Shown one piece after another: positions 7,801 through 14,299 of a stretch of 15,251 bases of DNA; position 1 is the first letter of the stretch; each line of letters opens with the position of its first letter. A program made the translations under genes and the position numbers. The notes under the pieces are model-generated. The model was given only the letters and a program-made list of their open reading frames with translations. It did not search any database and was not told the DNA's origin. The stretch is from JAEYFP01 sp964579795 (GTDB lineage Bacteria > Bacillota > Clostridia > Lachnospirales > Lachnospiraceae): positions 1 through 15,251 of the forward strand of contig CAZOHM010000057.1 in NCBI GenBank assembly GCA_964579795.1, written 5' to 3'.

Positions 7801-7934
7801 CCAGAAATGTCTATTGTATATCCTTCTGTCCGACCCGCAGTCCTTGCGGCATCTGTATGACAAAAGTTCCCATATGCAGTTTTTTCTTTGTCAACATTTT
7901 GATTTACATCATGAGTCCCATATTCTACCTTCAT
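4812..7934 (-). CDS. Very large DUF6240-type protein upstream of flagellin
   Basis: A 1040-residue soluble protein with no signal peptide or membrane segment. I recognise it as the DUF6240 type known beside flagellar genes in Lachnospiraceae; its biochemical role is unknown to me. Residues about 150-620 contain degenerate helical repeats built around short turns such as N-N-L-P-V-T-E-Q-N-V, A-G-L-S-V-N-E-Q-T-L, A-G-I-P-L-T-E-E-T-L and M-G-Y-E-V-N-E-A-N; similar turns recur to about residue 800. The last ~135 residues differ: a beta-rich block (about 903-975, with I-P-I-Q-I-D-G-E-W and G-K-I-A-A-K-F-S-V) that loosely resembles the C-terminal domain of FliK hook-length proteins, then a helical tail. 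It is the first gene after a sigma-28 promoter and overlaps flagellin by 11 bp. ATG at 7934 has TGAGGG just upstream. A structural, chaperone or length-control role in the flagellum is inference only. Confidence 0.75.
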   Translation of the reverse strand: MKVEYGTHDVNQNVDKEKTAYGNFCHTDAARTAGRTEGYTIDISGTVMDDAAYGRENLQSTKDIMQDAGQRDVALQRNYMAVMSNSMSTEDFAKLQQEGYSPANTEIETQVTIVDEIKATLAESGVVIKGYNDDLSEEQLKEIVGNVTRAGQIEDALKQNNLPVTEQNVQQMNEVMEKAENIKPLSDDAVKYLLNNHLEPTIENIYKAEYSTVKENSRQAKGYYQDGVNGYYAKKADTVNFDQIQKQVSAIIEKAGLSVNEQTLSSAKWIVEAGIPLTEETLYRVNELKELSIPINESELLKTMANAVADGKSPMQASLIQNESIAEKAVRLVEDIGAISEEAVEITVHNKEELTIRNLKKNEEQLQQSTNGNYSADNSISAKRLLEETRLQMTVEANLKLLKKGISIDTTSLEKLVEELKIAEQQYYRPLLGNTDEMEDSEATGLSDRISLYKQTTALLGQIGSIPAAILGKIGLTKDSLTLSKIYEDGSELKSTYEKAEKTYEALMTAPRADMGDSIKKAFQNVNVLLEEMGYEVNEANQRAVRILGYSGTEITQKSFEAVRAADQVVANVIEKMTPAKTLQMIRDGQNPIDTNIYELSEQLNESNEENEAEKYSEFLWKLEKNDTISEDERTAFIGVYRLFRQIEKSDGKLIGDVLHRKEELTLQNLLAALRTNKASGMDISVDESFGRIKDLIRTGMSITDQISAGYGNQEQLADEQKYYTSLSKEIFDKMTPENLQKCSNSMDISLETFAEEIRQTADKKTYDKEMLQEQIADVRKAAEVEDNVISALQNAEQPITVNNLLAADVLMNMRGSVFENIMRQLNGGKESRKEAMEDAMKSVQEGLASKEEAGDAYENMKATAQHMLSDHMQESENAIDVREMMLYCKQLSVATGFSKNENYEIPIQIDGEWTSINLKIIRKTERSGTVSATMQTEQYGKIAAKFSVSAKQINGYITGDMKAGLDALSKKEDDIRTAIAGDDKTVRELDFIPAKSLDLNSFTKEQSDNTIKTPMKDLYNVAKAFITVLQQKGENIHEN

Positions 7935-7976
7935 AATTATCCCTCAGTCAAAATGTTTATTGTGTTTACGCATTTT

Positions 7977-8003
7977 ATTTCGGCTGATATTCTCTTTTTC
8001 TTA
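7977..8003 (-). promoter_or_regulatory. Sigma-28 (SigD/FliA-type) flagellar promoter
   Basis: On the minus strand TAAG (8003-8000), a 15-base spacer and GCCGAAAT (7984-7977) match the sigma-28 consensus TAAA-N15-GCCGATAA with one mismatch in the -35 box and two in the -10 box, at exactly the right spacing. Transcription would start near 7970, leaving about 35 bases before the ATG of the DUF6240 gene. This places that gene, flagellin and fliS in the late flagellar regulon. Confidence 0.78.
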
Positions 8004-8034
8004 ACCCTAAAAATGGGTGTTTCTGAAAGAGACA

Positions 8035-8064
8035 ATAAGAGTCAGCTTTTCAGCTGACTCTTAT
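8035..8064 (-). terminator. Terminator hairpin after glgB
   Basis: ATAAGAGTCAGCT (8035-8047) pairs perfectly with AGCTGACTCTTAT (8052-8064) around a four-base loop, a 13-bp stem starting six bases after the glgB stop. On the minus strand it is followed by TTGTCTCTTTC, a moderate T-rich tail. It separates the glgB transcript from the sigma-28 promoter, whose -35 box lies about 30 bases further on. Confidence 0.8.
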
Positions 8065-8069
8065 CCTCC

Positions 8070-9980
8070 CTAAAATACAAACACTGCTGCTCCATATCCC
8101 GGTAACGGGTAAGCAATAGAATATTTTTGTCCATCCCATTCCATTTCATCTGCAGTATAATACTGTTCTCTGGCTTCACCCTGCCCACCAAATCTTATTT
8201 CATCACTATTTAATATCAGTTTATATTTTTTATTTTCCGGAACACCTACTCTGTAATCGTCACGTGCAATTGGTGTAAAATTCATGACAAATAGAAGGTT
8301 GTTCTTTTTACTTTCTCCATATCTGACAAAACTGTAAATACTTTTGTATGTATCATCTGCATTTATCCATTTGAATCCTCTTGGATCGTTATCCCACTCA
8401 TACATACATGGATATTTTTTATAAATTTTCAAAAGTTCTCTTACATAACTTTGCATTCCTTTATGCAAACTGTCTTCAAGCAACGCCCAATCAAGTTCCT
8501 TGTTTTCATTCCACTCAGAATCTTGTCCAAATTCCTGTCCCATAAATAACAACTTTTTACCACAATGTCCCATCATATATGTGTAACCTGCTCGTAGATT
8601 TGCGAATTTGTCAGTATAATAGCCGGGCATCTTATTCAACATGGAACATTTTAAATGTACAACTTCATCATGAGATAATACTAAAATATAATTCTCTGCA
8701 TAATTATAGCTCATTGCAAATGTCATTTTATAATGATTATCTCTTCTAAAGAGTGGATCAAGCTTCATGTAATCGCAAAAATCATGCATCCATCCCATAT
8801 TCCATTTAAAACTAAAACCTAATCCATCATTTTCTGGAATATCCGTTACCTTGGGCCATGCAGTTGATTCCTCAGCTATCATCATCGCTCCCGGGAAAGA
8901 GCCAAGAACAACAGAATTCAAATGCTTGAAGAATTCAATTGCTTCCAGATTTTTATTTCCACCAAATTTGTTTGGTATCCATTGTCCTGCTTCTTTTCCA
9001 TAATCCAAATAAAGCATTGATGCTACCGCATCCACTCGCAGCCCATCAATATGAAATTCCTTTATCCAATAAATCGCATTGGCAATCAGGAAATTTTTAA
9101 CTTCACTCTTTCCATAATCAAAGATTTTAGTACCCCAGTCCGGATGCTCACCTTTTCTTGGATCAGCATATTCAAATAAACAGCATCCATCAAAATCAGC
9201 CAGTCCATGGGCATCCTTTGGAAAATGTGCCGGTACCCAGTCTAAAATAACACCTATATTGTTTTTGTGAAGTTTATTGACAAGATATGCAAAATCCTCT
9301 GGCGTACCATACCGCGATGTTGGTGCATAGTAGCCAGTAACCTGATAACCCCACGATCCGTCATAAGGATACTCAGCAATTCCAATTAATTCAATATGTG
9401 TATAATTCATATCAACAAGATATTCTGTAATTCGGTCAGCAAATTGTCGATATGAATAAAATCCGTCATCAGTACAATCCGGATGACGCATCCATGAACC
9501 AATATGACACTCATAAATCGCAATTGGCTCTGTCTGCATGATTGACTCTTCCCTATGCTCCAACCAGGCACTGTCTGTCCATTTTATTTTAGAAAGGTCC
9601 GTTGTAATAGATGCTGTTCCAGGTCGAAACTCTGCCTTATTGGCAAATGGATCTGCTTTGAATAGTTTTTCTCCCTGAGTAGTTGTTATTTCATATTTAT
9701 ATAGACAATTTGCACCTATATTCGGCACAAAGGTCTCATATATTCCCAAAGGTTCCAGTCTCGTCATAGGATTTTTACTTTCATCCCACTCATTAAAGTC
9801 TCCAATTAGGCTGACTGCATTTGCATTTGGTGCCCAAACTGCAAAATAGTATCCTGATTTTCCATTCTTTTTGGCTGGATGAGAACCTAATTTCTGATAA
9901 ATATCATAATGTGTACCTGCGCCAAACAAATACTGATCAACCTCAGAAATAAACGGAGTTACCTTTTGTGCTGCAACCAT
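8070..9980 (-). CDS. glgB: 1,4-alpha-glucan (glycogen) branching enzyme GlgB
   Basis: A 636-residue GH13 enzyme that cuts an alpha-1,4 chain and rejoins it by an alpha-1,6 bond during cytoplasmic glycogen synthesis. An N-terminal CBM48 domain (about 40-120, with Y-Y-F-A-V-W-A-P-N-A and V-S-L-I-G-D-F-N-E-W) leads into the catalytic barrel. Catalytic residues are visible: nucleophile D317 in I-D-G-L-R-V-D-A-V, acid/base E370 in M-I-A-E-E-S-T, and D438 in L-S-H-D-E-V-V-H. A C-terminal beta domain follows from about residue 540. Length is close to typical for short bacterial GlgB. ATG at 9980 has GGAGG seven bases upstream. It lies 16 bp after the TPR/AAA-like gene with no promoter between, and no other glycogen gene is present in the window. 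Confidence 0.95.
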   Translation of the reverse strand: MVAAQKVTPFISEVDQYLFGAGTHYDIYQKLGSHPAKKNGKSGYYFAVWAPNANAVSLIGDFNEWDESKNPMTRLEPLGIYETFVPNIGANCLYKYEITTTQGEKLFKADPFANKAEFRPGTASITTDLSKIKWTDSAWLEHREESIMQTEPIAIYECHIGSWMRHPDCTDDGFYSYRQFADRITEYLVDMNYTHIELIGIAEYPYDGSWGYQVTGYYAPTSRYGTPEDFAYLVNKLHKNNIGVILDWVPAHFPKDAHGLADFDGCCLFEYADPRKGEHPDWGTKIFDYGKSEVKNFLIANAIYWIKEFHIDGLRVDAVASMLYLDYGKEAGQWIPNKFGGNKNLEAIEFFKHLNSVVLGSFPGAMMIAEESTAWPKVTDIPENDGLGFSFKWNMGWMHDFCDYMKLDPLFRRDNHYKMTFAMSYNYAENYILVLSHDEVVHLKCSMLNKMPGYYTDKFANLRAGYTYMMGHCGKKLLFMGQEFGQDSEWNENKELDWALLEDSLHKGMQSYVRELLKIYKKYPCMYEWDNDPRGFKWINADDTYKSIYSFVRYGESKKNNLLFVMNFTPIARDDYRVGVPENKKYKLILNSDEIRFGGQGEAREQYYTADEMEWDGQKYSIAYPLPGYGAAVFVF

Positions 9981-9996
9981 ATCTAATCCTCCATTT

Positions 9997-12912
9997 CTAC
10001 TTGGTTATAAAGTCCTTTTCACGCAGAACAATATAATCATCATCATCATAGCGTTTTCCAAACAATACATCCATAAAATGAGACATATTCTTTCTATCTA
10101 CATGCTTTATTGCAGCATCAACAATTTCCTTTACCTCATCAACGGATACAACGTGATCCAATGCCTGCAATTCACCGATTCTTGTATACAGTGCAAGAAT
10201 TCCCATTTCATCTATACTATACTCTAATTCCTTAGCATATCCTTTTCCATAAGCAACTAAGTCATCGTTTGTATATTCGGCAATATCTATTCTTGCATCA
10301 AATACCTTCTTCATCAGTTTTGATGCACTTAGAAGCGGCTGTACCGACTCCTTTGTTCCTTCAAGTACAACAAGAACAGCATCCGGTTCATTTGAAAGCG
10401 ATTCCGCGATTAATATCATGGAATCCTTTGTTAAGCCACCAGCATTCTCTACAATTAATGCTCCGTTCTGTAGTTTCTTGATTGTCATAGGAATATTTTT
10501 CTTGTTCAGTGCTTCTCCTGAAATCTTTGCAACCTTTCCGGAGAAATTGGAATCCATAACCTGTATTGCTTTTACAATATCGATAGCAAGACCCTTTCTA
10601 TCTGAAACATCAGAGCCCATTACTACAACATTTCCTTTATCAGCATCCATGCTCATGTCATCCATAACATCAACTATCTGTGCTTTTAATACTTCTATAC
10701 CTTCAAACCTTGCAAATATTCTTTGCTCTTCCTCGTCAAACTCTCTTCTACTTTTGGGTGCTTCCTCGAGTGTCATATAACTTGGATGATTGGATTTCTT
10801 TTTCTTACTATCGTTTAATGATTCTTCAATATCCTCTGATTCTTCCTCTTCTAAATCCTGCAATTCATCCATTTGCGCATATTCAGACTCAATATCTGCT
10901 TCATAATTTGCCTGTGCAATGGCATCCAGAGGCAACTCTCGCGTCTTTATAATATCATCCAGTTCTTCTGGTTGTTCGATATCCTCAAGTTCCTCTACTT
11001 CACCATAATCCTCTGCCTCATACGGAAATTCTGTTTGCTCCTGCTGCTGTTCTTCAATATTCTCTGGTTCTTCGTTTACATCATTTTCACTAATGAACTG
11101 CTCATTATCAGTAGATTTCGTCTCTGTTAATTCCTCAACAGTCTCTGCCGTTTCTTCCTCATTCAGCAACTGATCCGATAATTTTGTCTGCTCATCAAAT
11201 GCAGGTATCTCGCCTGTCTGCCTCTTTACAAGCTCCTCATCATCCTTTCGAATTGCCGCAAGATTACCGCCATACTCCTCCTCCAGCGTCAGTATTCTTC
11301 CAGAAGGAAGTGTTCCCGGAATTGCCATCGTTACTTCTGATTTTGTGATAGGTGCTTTCACAACCGACGTTGTTGGAGTCGGCTTTTCAATATAAGTCTC
11401 TTCTGAATAGGCTTCTTCTGTATGAGATTCTTCTTCAGAATAATTGTTATCTGTCTGTTCATTGACTACAACAGGTTCCTCTTCTTCATTTGGAATCTGC
11501 AGACCCGGAATCACACCAACCAATTGCGACATAATATCGTTTGTCTGTTCCAGTGATTTCTTTTTTACTTCCTGAAGTCGTTTCTGTTCGCTTTCCTTTT
11601 TCTTTTCTTCCCAGCCTTTCAAAATATCATCCAGATTAAGCTGTCCCGTAATCTGCTTCTCAACCATATCTGTATCCGAAAGGCTAGTCTGTACCAACGG
11701 CTGTTCTATCTGTTTAGAAGAATTAATATCATCATTTTCAGTCTCCGGCATACTTAACGCACTCTTTATCTGTACAGACTGAACCACTGGAATCTCCACA
11801 GCTGGTGAAATTGTCTGCTGTTCCAGAGACTGCTCGACCATTTCAAGTTCCATTGGCTGCTCATATACCGGTTGCTCCAGCGGCTGGCTGTATTCCTGTG
11901 TATATGAATCTGGCTGTATTGGCTCATAATTTTCTGTCTGAACAGGAGCATAATTTTCTGTCTGTATCTGTTCAGAATTTTCAGAAACGTTAGACTGTAC
12001 CATTTCATAGCTTGGTACGTTCTGTCCCAACTGCGTAGACTCATATAAACTTTCTGTTTGTCCATAGTATGGTGCCTGTATAGCTGTATCCTCTGTAGCA
12101 AGAAACTCTTCCATGCTTTTTGCAAGTTCTTCCTGCAAATTGATTGTACTGTACTTGCCAGTATTAATAGGCTGTACACTGATACTGTCCATACCGCCAA
12201 TCATTTCACCCTGTTGATTATAATTATTATACTCTTGCTCATATCCCTGCTCATATATCTGTCCATATGACTGCTCAAACTGTTGCACTGGCTGTTGATC
12301 TTCTTGTCTGCCATCATACTTTATTTGCTGATCTACTGTCAGTCCTGCGTGTTCCTGCTTAAGCTCCATGGCTTTTTTTACATATTTACCCTCTCCAAAC
12401 CATAATATCAGTTCATCGCATTCTTCTATACAGCGAGTCTCCTGCCCCGTTTTATGATATAAATATGCCAGCTCATATGCCCATTTCTCTCGATAGTCTC
12501 TCTTCTTAAACTCCTCAAGCACTTCTATTCTCTCTTCCAGAGAAACATCCTGCGCTTCATATATTTTGTATAACAAGATATAGCTTCCCGTATCTCCCGG
12601 CGCAACCTGGACAAATTCCTTATAATACTCTATTGCCTGTAAAACATCGTCCATCTTAATTGCCAGCTCACACAACGCATAAACAATCATTCTGCCATTT
12701 GGGTACCGCTCATAAGCCAGGAGTAGAATATCCCGGCTTTCTTCATATCTCTTATTTATTTTATATATCTCACTGACCGTACAAAGCATCGAAACACTTT
12801 TCACTCTGCGCCAATCGATTGTATCCGCAATATCCATCGCTTCCACGTATTTTCTTTCATCCAGCAGCGACTGTATTTGATCGGCACAAACTTGGTACTC
12901 ATATTTGTCCAA
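9997..12912 (-). CDS. TPR protein with long low-complexity linker and degenerate AAA+ domain
   Basis: A 971-residue protein of unknown function with three parts. Residues 1-190 are TPR-like helical repeats (for example Y-E-E-S-R-D-I-L-L-L-A-Y-E-R-Y-P-N-G-R). Residues about 200-720 are disordered: first rich in Gln, Tyr and Glu, then strongly acidic. Residues about 728-971 look like a CbxX/SpoVK-type AAA+ module, with the usual order of a P-loop, Walker B strand, V-L-V-V-L-E-G-T sensor region and helical lid. The nucleotide motifs are degenerate: the P-loop region reads V-M-G-S-D-V-S-D-R-K-G (G766, K773) and the Walker B is A-L-I-V-E-N-A (E822, N823) instead of h-D-E. ATP hydrolysis therefore seems unlikely. 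No membrane segment is present. The start is TTG at 12912, supported by GAGGTGA about seven bases upstream. It is transcribed with glgB, suggesting but not proving a link to glycogen metabolism. Confidence 0.75.
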   Translation of the reverse strand: MDKYEYQVCADQIQSLLDERKYVEAMDIADTIDWRRVKSVSMLCTVSEIYKINKRYEESRDILLLAYERYPNGRMIVYALCELAIKMDDVLQAIEYYKEFVQVAPGDTGSYILLYKIYEAQDVSLEERIEVLEEFKKRDYREKWAYELAYLYHKTGQETRCIEECDELILWFGEGKYVKKAMELKQEHAGLTVDQQIKYDGRQEDQQPVQQFEQSYGQIYEQGYEQEYNNYNQQGEMIGGMDSISVQPINTGKYSTINLQEELAKSMEEFLATEDTAIQAPYYGQTESLYESTQLGQNVPSYEMVQSNVSENSEQIQTENYAPVQTENYEPIQPDSYTQEYSQPLEQPVYEQPMELEMVEQSLEQQTISPAVEIPVVQSVQIKSALSMPETENDDINSSKQIEQPLVQTSLSDTDMVEKQITGQLNLDDILKGWEEKKKESEQKRLQEVKKKSLEQTNDIMSQLVGVIPGLQIPNEEEEPVVVNEQTDNNYSEEESHTEEAYSEETYIEKPTPTTSVVKAPITKSEVTMAIPGTLPSGRILTLEEEYGGNLAAIRKDDEELVKRQTGEIPAFDEQTKLSDQLLNEEETAETVEELTETKSTDNEQFISENDVNEEPENIEEQQQEQTEFPYEAEDYGEVEELEDIEQPEELDDIIKTRELPLDAIAQANYEADIESEYAQMDELQDLEEEESEDIEESLNDSKKKKSNHPSYMTLEEAPKSRREFDEEEQRIFARFEGIEVLKAQIVDVMDDMSMDADKGNVVVMGSDVSDRKGLAIDIVKAIQVMDSNFSGKVAKISGEALNKKNIPMTIKKLQNGALIVENAGGLTKDSMILIAESLSNEPDAVLVVLEGTKESVQPLLSASKLMKKVFDARIDIAEYTNDDLVAYGKGYAKELEYSIDEMGILALYTRIGELQALDHVVSVDEVKEIVDAAIKHVDRKNMSHFMDVLFGKRYDDDDYIVLREKDFITK
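11925..11964 (-). repeat. Two tandem 24-bp units in the Gln-rich linker
   Basis: CATAATTTTCTGTCTG occurs at 11925-11940 and again at 11949-11964, a period of 24 bases. In the protein this gives two octapeptides of the form Q-T-E-N-Y-[AE]-P-[VI] near residues 317-332. The spacing is a whole number of codons, so copy changes would keep the frame. Confidence 0.7.
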
Positions 12913-12984
12913 TTAACTTTCACCTCATGCTTTTATCAATGATTCTATATACAAAAAACAACAATATCTGTACATTTCTAACTA

Positions 12985-13013
12985 AGTTTACCATAGGTCT
13001 TGTACATTGTCAA
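12985..13013 (-). promoter_or_regulatory. Sigma-A promoter of the TPR/AAA-like - glgB operon
   Basis: On the minus strand TTGACA (13013-13008) is followed after 17 bases by TAAACT (12990-12985): a perfect -35 and a 4/6 -10. Transcription would start near 12978, giving a leader of about 65 bases before the TTG start. Confidence 0.65.
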
Positions 13014-13040
13014 AAAATATTCAGCCATTTTGCACATTAA

Positions 13041-13074
13041 AACAGCCGTTTTGACATTTGTCAAAACGGCTGTT
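13041..13074 (-). terminator. 16-bp perfect terminator-like hairpin
   Basis: AACAGCCGTTTTGACA (13041-13056) pairs over all 16 bases with TGTCAAAACGGCTGTT (13059-13074). On the minus strand the stem is followed by TTTTAAT, a short T-run. It lies between two minus-strand promoters (13219-13247 and 12985-13013), so it ends or attenuates the upstream transcript. Its first two bases are part of the micro-ORF stop codon. Confidence 0.7.
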
Positions 13075-13093
13075 AATAACCTACCGTGTGCAT
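13073..13093 (-). CDS. Six-codon micro-ORF (candidate leader peptide)
   Basis: ATG at 13093 opens a reading frame M-H-T-V-G-Y followed by TAA. A seven-base Shine-Dalgarno, AAGGAGG (13108-13102), lies eight bases upstream and is among the best ribosome sites in the window. The stop codon overlaps the first two bases of the 16-bp hairpin, so a ribosome halted at the Tyr or stop codon would cover the hairpin's 5' arm and prevent it from forming. This is the layout of translation-controlled attenuators. There is no protein evidence; the ribosome site and position are the only support. Confidence 0.4.
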   Translation of the reverse strand: MHTVGY

Positions 13094-13218
13094 TGGACTC
13101 TCCTCCTTCCCACCGAGACTTATTTATGTAATCAATCGCCTGCATATTTATACTGAGGTAATATTGACCTTTTGCCATTCTCAAATAAAAAATAAGCAGG
13201 TATCTGATTGATGAATAT

Positions 13219-13247
13219 ATTATAGCATTTCCAACTGTCTCTGTCAA
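13219..13247 (-). promoter_or_regulatory. Perfect-consensus sigma-A promoter
   Basis: On the minus strand TTGACA (13247-13242), a 17-base spacer and TATAAT (13224-13219) match the consensus at all 12 positions. Transcription would start near 13212. No protein gene of normal size begins soon after it. Confidence 0.88.
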
Positions 13248-13314
13248 CGAATTAACAGTTTATTTATATAATTTATTAATTGTTTATAGTTTATTTTTCA
13301 TGATTATTATATAT

Positions 13315-13351
13315 ATTCTGAAATATTTTATTAAAATACACAATTCAGAAT
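13315..13351 (-). terminator. Weak AT-rich hairpin after rsmA
   Basis: ATTCTGAA (13315-13322) pairs with TTCAGAAT (13344-13351), and an A/T palindrome lies within. It begins 14 bases past the rsmA stop. The following sequence is A/T-rich but has no clean T-run, so termination may be inefficient. The rest of 13250-13314 is A+T-rich with nothing recognisable. Confidence 0.35.
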
Positions 13352-13364
13352 TTTGCATCTATCG

Positions 13365-14231
13365 TTATTTTTTTTCTAAAAGTAGATTACTCAGCCTGGC
13401 AAACTGTTCCAATGTCAAAGCTTCTCCTCTGATATTTTCAGAAATACCCATTTTTTTTAACGCCATGACTACCTGATCTTTCTCAAAACTCAGCTCTGAA
13501 TAATTATGAATGCTATTTACCATTGTCTTTCTTCTCTGATTAAAGGTTGCTCTAATAATCTGAAACATTAGTTTTTCATCATTTACCTGTACAATCGGTG
13601 ATTCGTACTTTGTCAGACGAATTACTGCAGATCCCACCTTCGGACGTGGAATAAAGCAATTGGCAGGAACATTTGCAGCAATATATGGCTTGGCATAGTA
13701 CTGAACTGCCAACGATAGCGCTCCATAATCCTTTGTACCCGGACCAACCTGCATTCTATCAGCAACCTCTTTTTGTACCATAACTGTAATACTCACAATC
13801 GGAATATGCTTTTCAAACAGTCCCATAATTATTGGTGTTGTAATATAATATGGCAAATTTGCTACGATCTTAACCGGTTTTCCGTTATTTTTTTCCTGAA
13901 TAAGTGATAGAAGATCTGTTTTTAAAACATCTGCATTCAATATTGTAACGTTGTCATAACCCGCCAACGTTTCCTCCAATATTGGTACCAATGCACAATC
14001 TATCTCTATCGCAGTTACTCCTTTGGCTTTTTCACACAAAAGCTGTGTCATTGTTCCAATTCCTGGGCCTATTTCTATTACATAATCATTCTTTGTAACA
14101 TCTGCAGCCTGAATGATTTTATCTAGTACATGTCCATCTATCAAAAAATTCTGACCATATTTCTTTTGAAACACAAATTTATACTTTTGTATAATTTCTG
14201 CTGTTTTTTTTGGATTTCCGAGTGTTGCCAT
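13365..14231 (-). CDS. rsmA: 16S rRNA dimethyladenosine transferase RsmA (KsgA)
   Basis: A 288-residue SAM-dependent enzyme that dimethylates two adjacent adenines (A1518 and A1519, E. coli numbering) near the 3' end of 16S rRNA during small-subunit assembly. The family pattern K-K-Y-G-Q-N-F-L precedes SAM motif I, V-I-E-I-G-P-G-I-G (about 51-59). An A-I-E-I-D acidic residue follows, then the catalytic N-L-P-Y-Y-I motif (about 125-130). The C-terminal helical domain contains F-N-Q-R-R-K-T. I chose ATG at 14231 rather than 14246 because AAAGGA lies six bases before it, while the upstream ATG has only GGA two bases away. It follows tatD in an operon; the M5 ribonuclease gene (rnmV) often found between them is absent. 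Confidence 0.95.
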   Translation of the reverse strand: MATLGNPKKTAEIIQKYKFVFQKKYGQNFLIDGHVLDKIIQAADVTKNDYVIEIGPGIGTMTQLLCEKAKGVTAIEIDCALVPILEETLAGYDNVTILNADVLKTDLLSLIQEKNNGKPVKIVANLPYYITTPIIMGLFEKHIPIVSITVMVQKEVADRMQVGPGTKDYGALSLAVQYYAKPYIAANVPANCFIPRPKVGSAVIRLTKYESPIVQVNDEKLMFQIIRATFNQRRKTMVNSIHNYSELSFEKDQVVMALKKMGISENIRGEALTLEQFARLSNLLLEKK

Positions 14232-14270
14232 TGTGTTTCCTTTCATTTCCGAAATTTCAATTATGTACTT

Positions 14271-14299
14271 ATTATAAGGAACTTACTGTATTCTGTACA
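14271..14299 (-). promoter_or_regulatory. Possible internal promoter for rsmA
   Basis: On the minus strand TGTACA (14299-14294), a 17-base spacer and a perfect TATAAT (14276-14271) lie at the end of tatD. The -35 box matches only 4/6. Transcription would start near 14264, about 33 bases before the rsmA ATG. Confidence 0.4.

Larger units (their letters stand above)
13035..13212 (-). ncRNA. Candidate ~175-nt small RNA or attenuating leader
   Basis: The unit has its own perfect sigma-A promoter (13219-13247) and ends in a 16-bp hairpin. The predicted 5' end AUCAAUC (13212-13206) pairs with GAUUGAU (13137-13131), and CCUGC (13200-13196) with GCAGG (13143-13139), closing a rod-like domain. A micro-ORF with a strong Shine-Dalgarno follows this rod and leads directly into the hairpin. 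I do not recognise an Rfam family. Either a free small RNA or a leader regulating the downstream TPR/AAA-like gene fits. The rod and size recall 6S RNA only superficially. Confidence 0.55.

Noticed and set aside
11766..12200. A 144-codon minus-strand frame inside the TPR/AAA-like gene
   Set aside because: It is a shadow frame of the Gln-rich, low-complexity linker; its composition (Trp, Arg, Ser, His rich) is what a shifted CAG/TAT-rich repeat produces, and no ribosome site is present.
13082..13104. GAGGAGAGTCC followed by a C-A-C-G-G-T block, similar to the conserved GAGGAAAGTCC of RNase P RNA
   Set aside because: Only about 70 bases remain before the hairpin, far too few for RNase P RNA, and no other conserved RNase P block is present. 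The purine run is better read as a Shine-Dalgarno.
12978..13247. An 89-codon minus-strand open frame across the rsmA/TPR gap
   Set aside because: Its first codons overlap the -35 and -10 boxes of a perfect promoter, it runs through both arms of the 16-bp hairpin and the -35 of a second promoter, and no good ribosome site precedes its start or its internal ATG. A regulatory or RNA reading explains the stretch better.
14232..14246. Upstream ATG of rsmA at 14246
   Set aside because: Its only purine motif is GGA two bases away, while the ATG five codons later has AAAGGA at six bases.
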